A DNA stretch of 8,083 nucleotides, from NCBI GenBank assembly GCA_015520475.1, contig WAQA01000108.1, forward strand, positions 1 through 8,083, written 5' to 3'. Position 1 is the stretch's first letter; every line of letters starts with the position of its first letter. Under the pieces are notes generated by a model, which saw only the letters and a program-made list of their open reading frames with translations, was not told the origin of the DNA and did no database searches. This document shows, piece after piece, positions 1 through 5,852 of the stretch. The stretch comes from Candidatus Bathyarchaeota archaeon (lineage in GTDB: Archaea; Thermoproteota; Bathyarchaeia; Bathyarchaeales; WAQA01). The position numbers were made by a program, and so were the translations under genes.

Positions 1-45
1 CTGCTGAGGAGAGCAGATATCTATCCCTCATATTTGAAGTAGCAC

Positions 46-72
46 CTTAAATAAGAAGATGTGAGGAGGTGA
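46..72 (+). promoter_or_regulatory. TATA-like box and Shine-Dalgarno of the YHS gene
   Basis: A TATA-like CTTAAATAA lies at 46-54 and a near-perfect Shine-Dalgarno GGAGGTGA at 65-72, four bases before the ATG at 77. The ribosome binding site fixes the start. The TATA-like element would predict transcription starting near 76, too late to include the binding site, so the real promoter may lie further upstream, possibly around the AT-rich stretch at 30-36, or the gene may be read from an upstream gene. Confidence 0.5.
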
Positions 73-76
73 ATTT

Positions 77-223
77 ATGGCGAAGGATCCCGTATGCGGA
101 ATGGAAGTTGATGAGAAGAAAGCGAAATTTAAAGCTGAACATATGGGGAAGACCTATTACTTCTGCTCTGAGATATGCAAGGAGAAGTTCGAGGAGAACC
201 CACATAAATACATGAGCATGTAA
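77..223 (+). CDS. YHS-domain metal-binding protein, 48 residues
   Basis: A complete stand-alone YHS domain. It opens with the family's DPVCGM motif (residues 4-9), continues with the hydrophobic 'YYFCSEICKEKF' segment (residues 27-38) giving the CxxxC pair C30 and C34, and ends with the usual 'NPHKYM'. Known members bind copper or other soft metals through these cysteines. They occur alone or fused to heavy-metal P-type ATPases and mercuric reductases, and small ones are often neighbours of such pumps. No pump is visible here, but the upstream side is cut by the window edge. The ATG is set by a strong Shine-Dalgarno four bases away. No signal peptide or membrane segment is seen, so it should be cytoplasmic. 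The family is clear; the metal and partner are not. Confidence 0.9.
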   Translation: MAKDPVCGMEVDEKKAKFKAEHMGKTYYFCSEICKEKFEENPHKYMSM

Positions 224-293
224 AAGAGTCAATGGAAGGATTGAATCGTAGAATAGCATCAATAAACAAGGCTAAAAACAGAAATCCACCCCA

Positions 294-299
294 TTTTTT
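294..299 (+). terminator. T-tract, possible terminator of the YHS gene
   Basis: Six Ts follow a C-rich stretch 70 bases after the YHS stop, with a second run of five Ts at 324-328. Archaeal transcription commonly ends at T-tracts without a hairpin, so this fits. The rest of the 177-base gap between 224 and 400 is AT-rich and holds no convincing gene. Confidence 0.35.
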
Positions 300-352
300 A
301 TCATTAAATTGAAACCAAACTAATTTTTAAGCTTGAATCTGACAACGGAAAA

Positions 353-404
353 ACAAATATAGACGGATAAGGGTATAAGATAAGATTAGAGAATGGTTAG
401 GTGA
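353..404 (+). promoter_or_regulatory. Candidate TATA box and Shine-Dalgarno of the membrane-anchored protein
   Basis: An AACAAATATAG element at about 352-362 would place the transcript start near 384. A second candidate, GGTATAAGAT, lies at 372-381. AGGTGA at 399-404 matches the anti-Shine-Dalgarno over six bases and is five bases before a TTG at 410, but it overlaps the GTG at 401. It therefore supports a start at 410 over one at 401. Confidence 0.4.
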
Positions 405-946
405 GAAGATTGAAGGGTAGAACCCTAGCCTTAATAGCGATCGTATTAATCATAGTTGTGGCTGGAGGAGCCGCCTGGATCATGAAGAGCCAACAGGAAC
501 AGAAAGCGAAGCAGAAGATATCACTCAACATTGAAGGATCAAAGGTAACTCCTGTCGGGGGAGGATCATACGAGGTTAAAATCGTAATAAAGAATACATA
601 TACAGAAACTATCGTTGTGAGGAGAGTATACTTCCATAAGGACTCGATGGTCTTCGTCAGGATGTACTCCTTCTCAACCGATAAGAGCAACCCATACAAC
701 ATATGGCAGACCGGTAATGGAGGGGTGGACTGGGCCCCACTAACAAACGTCCAATCGAAGAGTATAAGCGGAACATACACGGTGAAGGATGGACAATTAG
801 TCCTCAAACCAGGAGACTCTGTAACTTTGATTTGGAGGGCGAGGTGGGGTCCATTCAATGTAGGCAAGCAATATGACATGAGGATAGAGCTTTCACAGCC
901 GCCATACCAAGAACTCAAATATAAGATTCCATGCACATCAACCTAG
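401..946 (+). CDS. Membrane-anchored extracytoplasmic protein of unknown function
   Basis: I do not recognise a family. The product (181 residues from GTG 401) has a positively charged N-terminus (MRRLKGR), one hydrophobic helix at about residues 8-27 and a short polar linker (KSQQEQKAKQK). A hydrophilic domain of about 140 residues follows, made of alternating beta-type segments such as 'YEVKIVIKNTYTETIVV' and 'LKPGDSVTLIWRA', which suggests an immunoglobulin-like sandwich outside the membrane. The helix lacks a signal peptidase site I can trust, so it probably stays as an anchor. 'LKGRTLALIAIV' faintly resembles an archaeal class III (pilin-type) signal, but Arg follows the Gly and the usual Gln is absent. 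There is a single cysteine near the C-terminus. The TTG at 410 has the better-placed Shine-Dalgarno and would give 178 residues. It is probably a single-gene unit, convergent with abce1. Confidence 0.75.
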   Translation: MRRLKGRTLALIAIVLIIVVAGGAAWIMKSQQEQKAKQKISLNIEGSKVTPVGGGSYEVKIVIKNTYTETIVVRRVYFHKDSMVFVRMYSFSTDKSNPYNIWQTGNGGVDWAPLTNVQSKSISGTYTVKDGQLVLKPGDSVTLIWRARWGPFNVGKQYDMRIELSQPPYQELKYKIPCTST

Positions 947-1026
947 AGGGATCAGGGTACAGAGGAAACTGCAGAGTAGAAGGTGATAGGCAGATATGAC
1001 CATGCCCCTCCAGAGCACAGCTGCAA

Positions 1027-2814
1027 TCAACTAACATAATAGTACTGTCCAATCCTCTTCTGATACCTATCCAGCTTCGATCCTTCCTTGTTCACCCTAG
1101 GCCTCTTGGTTGATGGATCCCTACGGAACGTTATATTCATCTCCTTCAGGAACCTGTTCATTCCATCCTCGAGTGTTGTAGGGGCCCCGGCGCAGCCCAT
1201 CTCACCTGGAACCCCAGTGAATATCATCAGCCTATCAGCTATAAAGTCCTGGGCTATTATGTCATGCTCAACCACAAAGGCGGAGACGTTTCGACCCTCA
1301 ACAACCCTCCTGATCGTTCTGGCAACGATAAGTCTCTCCTCAACATCCAAGTAGGCGCTCGGCTCATCGAGGAGGTATAGGGAGGCCTCCCTTGAGAGGC
1401 ATGCTGCAATAGCAACCTTCTGGAGCTCCCCTCCACTGAGATCCGTAACGTTCCTATCGAGTAGCATGTCTAGGTTCAGAGGCCTCATTATCTCGCTTTG
1501 ATACCAGCTCGACGTGAAACTCTCCCTTGCAATGCTCCTTAGGAGATCCATAACCGTCCCATCATAATCGGTTGAGATGTACTGGGGCTTATAGCTTACA
1601 GTTATCTCATCCTCTCTTGGAGGGGCTCCCCCATCAGGCCTCTCAATCCCGGCTAGGAGCTTAATGAAGGTTGTCTTACCTATCCCGTTGGGTCCAAGCA
1701 CCCCTATAACCTCACCGAACCTCACATATCCCCCGGAAACCGTTAATCTGAAGCCTTCATATGTCTTCACCATATCGTTCCACCTTAACATCTCATCCCC
1801 TCCGAGACTTGTAGGGGTTGGAGGCTTAACATGGAAGACTATCCCCTCCCTCCTGAAACGTACATTCTCATCTGGGATGTAACCGTCAAGGTATATGTTG
1901 ATCCCATTCCTCACCCCATGAACATGCGAGACAACACCGTAGACTCCAGGTTCACCATATAAGATGCAGACTTGATCCGAGAGGTAATCGAGTATGGCGA
2001 GGTCATGCTCCGCAACTATAATCATCTTATCCTCATCCTTCAGGCTTCTAATGGCCTTAGCAGCCTCCAGCCTCTGCTTAACATCCAAGTAGCTGGTAGG
2101 CTCATCAATCAAGTATACGTCTGCGTCACGGCATATCGTAGCTGCTATCGCAACCCTCTGGAGCTCCCCTCCACTGAGAACATCGAGGGATCTGTTCCAG
2201 ACAGCCTTCAGATCCAGCATCTCAGCTATCCTCCTCAGCTCTCCACGCTCATCCACCCGCTCCAATAACTCGCCAACCTCACCTGAAACAGCCCTCGGTA
2301 TCCAGTCAACGTACTGTGGCTTATGGATAACCCTCAGCTCACCCCTACTCAACCTCTCAAAGTACGTCTGGAGAATAGACCCTCTAAAGTACTGGATTAT
2401 CTCCTGCCAACCGGGAGGATCATCATATCTGCCTAGGTTCAACCTTATCTTTCCAGAGAGTATCTTGAGGGATGTAGACTTTCCAATCCCATTCTTCCCA
2501 ACCAATCCGAGAACGTTTCCCGGGGAGGGCATAGGCAACCTGAAGAGTCTAAAGGAGTTCTCACCGAATCTATGGGTACATTCACCTACAAGCTCATCCG
2601 ACAGGTTGACTATTGAGAGGGCCTTAAAGGGACACTTCTTAACGCATATCCCACATCCACTGCAGAGGATCTCTGAGATAACGGGTTTCCCATCCTCAAA
2701 CCTGATAGCCTCAACATTCGTCCTAACCATTGGACAGAACCTGAAGCAGACCTTACCGCAACGGTTCGGCTTACACTTATCCACGTCGATAACTGCAACC
2801 CTAATCCCAATCAA
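1027..2814 (-). CDS. abce1: ABCE1 / Rli1 ribosome-recycling ATPase
   Basis: This is the twin-ATPase that splits ribosomes into subunits after termination, working with aRF1 or Pelota in the cytoplasm. From the TTG at 2814 the protein has 595 residues, the normal size. The N-terminal Fe-S domain has C14, C19, C23, C27 and C51, C54, C57, C61 for two [4Fe-4S] clusters. NBD1 has Walker A GKNGIGKST (106-114), the helix-loop-helix insert, signature LSGGE (212-216), Walker B LIDEP and switch His269. NBD2 has Walker A GPNGIGKTT (373-381), signature LSGGE (458-462) and LLDEP. The C-terminus carries the family's 'KRPRVNKEGSKLDRYQK' tail. A GTG at 2883 keeps the frame open but adds 23 residues that do not look like the family. 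The conserved 'RVAVIDVDKCKPNRC' begins just after the TTG, and a TATA box predicts transcription starting near 2823. All catalytic motifs are intact. Confidence 0.96.
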   Translation of the reverse strand: MIGIRVAVIDVDKCKPNRCGKVCFRFCPMVRTNVEAIRFEDGKPVISEILCSGCGICVKKCPFKALSIVNLSDELVGECTHRFGENSFRLFRLPMPSPGNVLGLVGKNGIGKSTSLKILSGKIRLNLGRYDDPPGWQEIIQYFRGSILQTYFERLSRGELRVIHKPQYVDWIPRAVSGEVGELLERVDERGELRRIAEMLDLKAVWNRSLDVLSGGELQRVAIAATICRDADVYLIDEPTSYLDVKQRLEAAKAIRSLKDEDKMIIVAEHDLAILDYLSDQVCILYGEPGVYGVVSHVHGVRNGINIYLDGYIPDENVRFRREGIVFHVKPPTPTSLGGDEMLRWNDMVKTYEGFRLTVSGGYVRFGEVIGVLGPNGIGKTTFIKLLAGIERPDGGAPPREDEITVSYKPQYISTDYDGTVMDLLRSIARESFTSSWYQSEIMRPLNLDMLLDRNVTDLSGGELQKVAIAACLSREASLYLLDEPSAYLDVEERLIVARTIRRVVEGRNVSAFVVEHDIIAQDFIADRLMIFTGVPGEMGCAGAPTTLEDGMNRFLKEMNITFRRDPSTKRPRVNKEGSKLDRYQKRIGQYYYVS

Positions 2815-2845
2815 CCCCCTCAAAGGCAGATTAGAAGTGAAAGTT

Positions 2846-2854
2846 AAGAATAAA
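2846..2854 (-). promoter_or_regulatory. Candidate TATA box of abce1
   Basis: On the minus strand the sequence reads TTTATTCTT, preceded by purine-rich GGAAGA resembling a BRE. A start about 26 bases downstream falls near 2823, giving a leader of about nine bases before the TTG at 2814. This supports the internal TTG over the GTG at 2883, which would lie upstream of the promoter. The ATATAT at 2874-2879 is a competing choice. Confidence 0.45.
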
Positions 2855-2871
2855 TCTTCCGATAAGATAAA

Positions 2872-2881
2872 GGATATATCC
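2872..2881 (+). promoter_or_regulatory. Palindromic TATA element upstream of the candidate C/D RNA
   Basis: GGATATATCC is a perfect palindrome with ATATAT at its centre (2874-2879). Read on the plus strand, the archaeal 26-base spacing puts the transcript start at about 2902-2903, a few bases before box C of the candidate guide RNA. Being symmetrical, it could also serve abce1 on the minus strand. Confidence 0.35.
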
Positions 2882-2901
2882 ACCGTCTAAATTAATCTTT
2901 T

Positions 2902-2975
2902 TTGGGGATGATGTGTGGCGACGGCGTGAAGCATACGCTATGATGCTCAGCCGATAGGCCTGCTCTGACCCACCC
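2902..2975 (+). ncRNA. Candidate C/D box guide RNA
   Basis: In the abce1 to THUMP gap the plus strand shows, in order: GGG (2905-2907), a box C-like ATGATGT (2908-2914; consensus RUGAUGA, 6 of 7), a box D'-like GTGA (2926-2929), a box C'-like ATGATGC (2940-2946, 6 of 7), a perfect box D CTGA (2965-2968), then CCC (2969-2971), which pairs with the GGG to close the terminal kink-turn stem. Segments before D' (11 bases) and before D (18 bases) are the right place and about the right size for antisense guides. By the box D plus five rule the D guide would direct methylation of a G and the D' guide a U. Weak points are the three-pair stem, the non-canonical D' and a rather long C'-D interval. I could not name a target in rRNA or tRNA. 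The region is GC-rich compared with flanking intergenic DNA, as expected for RNA genes in thermophiles. Confidence 0.42.
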
Positions 2976-3016
2976 AACAATATTCTAGCAGTAGAGGAAA
3001 AAGCCCCAACGATGCC

Positions 3017-3024
3017 TTTATACT
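3017..3024 (+). promoter_or_regulatory. TATA box of the THUMP gene
   Basis: TTTATACT, in the context CCTTTATACTTATAGG, is centred about 26 bases before the ATG at 3047, so transcription should begin at or within a base or two of that ATG. There is no Shine-Dalgarno between 3025 and 3046. Together this indicates a leaderless mRNA and decides the start. Confidence 0.6.
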
Positions 3025-3046
3025 TATAGGATCCATTAGATTGTTG

Positions 3047-3589
3047 ATGGAGCTGATCTGTTTGACCCTTGAAGAGTTCAACCTTATCATATCAACGTCT
3101 AGGGGGAATGAGGAGAACGCATGCTCAGAAGCATGGTTCCTGCTTGGAGAGTTGGGGGATAGGGAGAGCATCGTTGAGAGGACGGAGATTTCAGGGCTTA
3201 TAGTAGCCAGGACAAGGATTGATCCATTCGAAGCCGTTAATGGGTTGAGGAGGATGCTCAGGGAGAGGCCTGGAGAGTTCCGTTACATCCTCAAGGTTAT
3301 CCCAGTCGAGGATGTTGTAAGGACTGATCCTGAAGAGATAGGGAGGGCTGTCTCGAGGCTGGCATATAAGATAGGGGAGGATGAAACCTTCAGGGTTACT
3401 GTTGAGAAGAGGCATAGCTCCCTCCCAACAGGCAGGATCATAGAGGCAGCTGCAAAGGTTATAGATAGGAAGGTTAACTTGGAGAGGCCTGACAGGATTG
3501 TTCTAATAGAGGTTTTAGGCGGGTTGACAGGAATCTCAATCATAAGGCCTGATGATATATTATCGGTTGTTAAGGAGAGAGGGGGTTAA
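3047..3589 (+). CDS. THUMP-domain protein, Tan1/THUMPD1-like
   Basis: The protein has 180 residues from ATG 3047. In-frame TTGs at 3041 and 3044 are unlikely because the TATA box places transcription at the ATG. The N-terminal third is an alpha/beta region, and the THUMP fold spans about residues 60-175. It includes the segments 'FRYILKVIPVEDVVRTD', 'DETFRVTVEKRHSSL' and 'VNLERPDRIVLIEVLGG', which match the THUMP pattern of a conserved basic strand followed by 'V.L..P...V.VE..G'. There is no attached methyltransferase, thiolase or pseudouridine synthase domain, which points to the Tan1 group. These proteins present tRNA to the Kre33/NAT10 acetyltransferase for N4-acetylcytidine at tRNA position 12. 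That role in this archaeon is inferred, and no acetyltransferase gene is in view. Its TAA shares bases with the stop of the convergent Cgi121 gene. Confidence 0.85.
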   Translation: MELICLTLEEFNLIISTSRGNEENACSEAWFLLGELGDRESIVERTEISGLIVARTRIDPFEAVNGLRRMLRERPGEFRYILKVIPVEDVVRTDPEEIGRAVSRLAYKIGEDETFRVTVEKRHSSLPTGRIIEAAAKVIDRKVNLERPDRIVLIEVLGGLTGISIIRPDDILSVVKERGG

Positions 3590-4149
3590 CTCTCGGTTGA
3601 GAGGAGGGCTACATGCTCGATTACAAGGTTTGTGAGGGCCCGTCCATAATCCTCACCTCTTAGGGAGGCTTCAACCTCCAAGTCTGAGATATTGAAGACC
3701 TTCTTGATCAGCCGTATCTTATCATCATTTAATGATAGAACCTCATCGCATTCTTCTCCTCCGAGGAAATTGGATATCATGTTCAATGCCTTCTCAGCTC
3801 CATCCTCATCCGGGGATATGATTAATACGGCTACCTCTCTAGAGTCCGGTTTGACACCTACCTCCTCAACAGCCCTGCTGATCTGATGTTGACCTGAAGC
3901 GAAGAGGAGGGCTTCAACAGCAACGTTCTTCGATATGTTTGATCCATACTCGAAGGCCTTCAAAGCGTTATATGCTGAGAAGTATAGGTGCTCCCATCCA
4001 GCTATGAACCTCGCATCGAAGATCTGTATATGGACATCCCTGAAACCTTCACGTATCATACCTATTAAACCGTTAACGTCACGTATCCTGACATCCCTGA
4101 AGCCTGTGATCGTTACGAGTTTACCTAGGATTTTCTCCTGCCTCATCAT
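3586..4149 (-). CDS. cgi121: KEOPS complex subunit Cgi121
   Basis: Cgi121 (TPRKB in humans) binds the Bud32 kinase and the CCA end of tRNA, helping the KEOPS complex make N6-threonylcarbamoyladenosine at position 37 of ANN-decoding tRNAs. The 187-residue product shows the family's two hallmark segments: 'FDARFIAGWEHLYFSAYNAL' (44-63) and a following region with 'EALLFASGQHQISRAVEEVG' (79-98). The beta strand 'EVAVLIIS' comes next. It is somewhat longer than the roughly 150 residues usual in archaea, the excess being a C-terminal tail from about 145 on. The ATG at 4149 overlaps the upstream phosphoribosyltransferase stop as ATGA, so translation is likely coupled; a second ATG follows at 4146. 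No other KEOPS gene (Kae1, Bud32, Pcc1) is in the window, as is common in archaea. Confidence 0.9.
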   Translation of the reverse strand: MMRQEKILGKLVTITGFRDVRIRDVNGLIGMIREGFRDVHIQIFDARFIAGWEHLYFSAYNALKAFEYGSNISKNVAVEALLFASGQHQISRAVEEVGVKPDSREVAVLIISPDEDGAEKALNMISNFLGGEECDEVLSLNDDKIRLIKKVFNISDLEVEASLRGEDYGRALTNLVIEHVALLSTES

Positions 4150-4745
4150 TTATCCTCTCCCATAACCTCCTGGATGAATCTCTCAACAAGGTTTGGATCC
4201 ATTCCTCCCTTGATCAGCTTATCCTTAGCCTCCTCAATCGGTATCCTATCCTCGATGCATTTCTTGATTACGTTTCTGATCGTCTCCTTCCTCTCCCATG
4301 GGAAGATAACCCAGAACCTGGTTTCCTTCTCATAGTAGTCAGGGGTAACCTCGCTCCATGGCTTATAATAGATAGTTGCCGTCCTGATCTCCTTGGCTCC
4401 AAGCCTCTTTATGTAATCCATGACTAGGGAGAGGCTCTTCCCAGTGTCCGCTACATCATCCATTATGAGTACTCTCTTATCCTTCACTGATACTGAGACT
4501 GGCTGGGTGATGACGGGTTTCTTCTCGGTCTCAGCTATTCCAACGTAGAATTCCACCTTAACATTTGCCAGTTTAGGGTTCTCGAGGAGATCTGACATAA
4601 CCCTGGCTGGAGGCCATCCTCCACGGGATATCCCAATTATTATGTCAGGGTTGAAGCCGTCCCTCCTTATCTTATCAGCTAGGTTGAGAAGCATCTTGTA
4701 GATTCTATCCCATGTTGGAGCTTCAAACTCTATCTTTAAACCCAA
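4146..4745 (-). CDS. Purine-type phosphoribosyltransferase
   Basis: A type I phosphoribosyltransferase of the archaeal xanthine/guanine-hypoxanthine group (COG2236-like), which would join a purine base to PRPP in the cytoplasm for salvage. The PRPP-binding loop is the clear 13-residue 'VLIMDDVADTGKS' (92-104), with the DD pair and the TGKS phosphate loop. The pyrophosphate loop is 'GISRGGW' (38-44). 'FWVIFPWE' (144-151) is the aromatic strand that stacks on the base in this group. About 45 residues follow, forming a helical tail ending in 'VERFIQEVMGEDK', seen in archaeal members. The base specificity cannot be read from the sequence. The start is TTG at 4745: the conserved N-terminal 'EFEAPTWDRIYK' follows at once and no ATG or GTG is available in frame. 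Its TGA overlaps the ATG of cgi121, forming a two-gene unit with its own TATA box. Confidence 0.9.
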   Translation of the reverse strand: MGLKIEFEAPTWDRIYKMLLNLADKIRRDGFNPDIIIGISRGGWPPARVMSDLLENPKLANVKVEFYVGIAETEKKPVITQPVSVSVKDKRVLIMDDVADTGKSLSLVMDYIKRLGAKEIRTATIYYKPWSEVTPDYYEKETRFWVIFPWERKETIRNVIKKCIEDRIPIEEAKDKLIKGGMDPNLVERFIQEVMGEDK

Positions 4746-4784
4746 TGATCCCTATACTCTCCATTAGAGAATCTTGACGTGGAC

Positions 4785-4792
4785 ATTTATAA
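4785..4792 (-). promoter_or_regulatory. TATA box of the phosphoribosyltransferase-cgi121 operon
   Basis: The minus strand reads TTATAAAT here, in an AT-rich context, centred 26 bases before about 4763. The leader to the TTG at 4745 would be about 18 bases. A 5'-proximal ATG lies at 4764-4762 in another frame. Confidence 0.55.
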
Positions 4793-4817
4793 TTATGATT
4801 TGGAGATACTTGGCGGT

Positions 4818-5780
4818 TTATTGCTGGAGTTCCTGGAGCGCCCTCAACCTCTTGATCAGGTTTGGATGTGTAGAGAAGAGCTCTGCAATCCTATCCATAA
4901 CGGTTATCTTCCGTTTGATGTATCTTTCAACGAGGGATCTATCTCCCCTGTAAAGGTCTGCTCTGGATATATCCTCCAAGTCCCTGCCTGAACTGTCAGG
5001 ATCAGCTATGAAGAGGGCCTTGAATGATGAGAAGCTATTGCTTACTCGATGAACCCTCTTAACCCTCTCGGTTGAATGAACTATCTTCACCAGTCCCTCC
5101 GAGAGTTTTCTGGCTCCATCCTCAACCACCGATGCGCTGTGCCTGTCAGCGTAGTACTCCCTCAACCTGCTTAGATGCAGCGTGAAGAGCGTTAGGATCC
5201 AGTAGAGCGCTATGCTTAGTAGGCCTATCAACGCTGCGAGGCCTCCGTTCTCCCTATCCCTCCTACCGAACTGGGCGGACCATAACATTGAGTAGCCTAT
5301 GTAATAGAAGAGAGCCGGCAGGATCGATATGAACATCATAACCTGGACGTCCCTATGCTTCAGATGGCCTATCTCATGCCCTATCACAGCCTCAACCTCT
5401 TCAGGTTCAAGAACGTTCAGGAGCTCGGATGTAACGGCTATCCTCGTCCCAGTAAGCGGTGAACCATAAGCGAAGGCGTTTGGAATCGGAATCTTTGATA
5501 TCATGAGGGTTGGGGTTTTCACGCCGCTCTTCCGACATAACCTGTCCAGGACCCTGTAGAGCTCCGGAGCCTCTGACCTTGATAGAGCCTTCACCCTATA
5601 CATCGCATCGATCAAGTATGGGGCGAAGAGCCACTGGGCAATATTGAATATGATTATGAATGATGCGAGGGCGATGATGTTCGTCACACCTATAATGGAG
5701 AGTAGATACGTGAAGAATAGGGTTGATAATCCTATTATCAGCGTGAGCGTGCCAAGCATCGACAACTTCAATTTAAGCAT
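4818..5780 (-). CDS. htpX: HtpX-like membrane zinc metalloprotease (M48)
   Basis: An M48-family integral membrane protease of 320 residues, close to the usual 290-320. In bacteria HtpX degrades damaged membrane proteins with its catalytic site on the cytoplasmic side; the same role is assumed here. Two N-terminal membrane helices lie at about 9-30 and 35-57. The zinc site is HEIGH (135-139), with E136 as catalytic base, and E208 in 'REYYADRHSA' as the third ligand. Two more membrane helices lie between them at about 147-168 and 181-203. The C-terminus has 'STHPNLIKRLRAL', the usual M48 ending. All ligands are present. ATG 5780 follows a purine-rich GAGAGAGGGGGAAGG leader and a TATA box at 5821-5831. 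Separate promoters suggest that it and the downstream phosphoribosyltransferase gene are independent units. Confidence 0.94.
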   Translation of the reverse strand: MLKLKLSMLGTLTLIIGLSTLFFTYLLSIIGVTNIIALASFIIIFNIAQWLFAPYLIDAMYRVKALSRSEAPELYRVLDRLCRKSGVKTPTLMISKIPIPNAFAYGSPLTGTRIAVTSELLNVLEPEEVEAVIGHEIGHLKHRDVQVMMFISILPALFYYIGYSMLWSAQFGRRDRENGGLAALIGLLSIALYWILTLFTLHLSRLREYYADRHSASVVEDGARKLSEGLVKIVHSTERVKRVHRVSNSFSSFKALFIADPDSSGRDLEDISRADLYRGDRSLVERYIKRKITVMDRIAELFSTHPNLIKRLRALQELQQ

Positions 5781-5820
5781 TCAGCCTTCCCCCTCTCTCA
5801 AGCTATTAATGAAATTGCGA

Positions 5821-5831
5821 AAATTTATATT
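5821..5831. promoter_or_regulatory. Bidirectional TATA element between htpX and a short plus-strand ORF
   Basis: AAATTTATATT reads as a TATA box on both strands. On the minus strand (AATATAAATTT) it gives a start near 5800 and a leader of about 20 bases for htpX, including its purine-rich ribosome site. On the plus strand TTTATATT is centred 26 bases before the ATG at 5853. The htpX assignment is the firmer of the two. Confidence 0.5.
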
Positions 5832-5852
5832 CTTTTCCCCTTCCAGATCTTT

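Noticed and set aside
1..50. Short open frames at the left edge: plus strand ending at 42 (13 codons, ends PSYLK) and at 50 (15 codons, ends FEVAP), and a minus-strand ATG at 31 reading off the edge
   Set aside because: Only one can be a real gene end or start, and nothing in 10-15 codons lets me choose. CTGCT/AGCAG (1-5 and 12-16) is also a possible small hairpin but has no T-run.
47..262. Minus-strand 71-codon ORF over the YHS gene
   Set aside because: It overlaps a clear conserved domain gene on the other strand and has no binding site or recognisable motif.
232..312. 26-codon plus-strand ORF after the YHS gene
   Set aside because: No Shine-Dalgarno, no TATA at the right distance, and it runs through the T-tract terminator candidate.
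397..936. Minus-strand 179-codon ORF opposite the membrane-anchored protein
   Set aside because: It is an antisense shadow: the plus frame has the promoter, Shine-Dalgarno and a sensible signal-anchor, and the antisense peptide lacks domain features.
947..1026. Possible C/D or hairpin elements between the convergent membrane protein and abce1 genes
   Set aside because: GGTGATAGG and a 4-pair GGCA/TGCC hairpin are present, but there is no matching box D in position and no T-run. I see nothing supportable in these 80 bases.
2473..2499. Lys in the first ABCE1 Walker A (GKNGIGKST) where some family members have Thr
   Set aside because: Lys at this position is, as far as I recall, seen in other archaeal ABCE1 proteins, and all catalytic residues are intact.
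2465..2890. Plus-strand 141-codon ORF antisense to the abce1 5' region
   Set aside because: The codons mirror the highly conserved Fe-S domain of ABCE1, so it is a shadow frame.
2904..2975. tRNA gene in the abce1-THUMP gap
   Set aside because: GC-rich with GGGG and CCCACCC ends, but there is no T-loop GTTCRANYC, no anticodon arm and no acceptor pairing.
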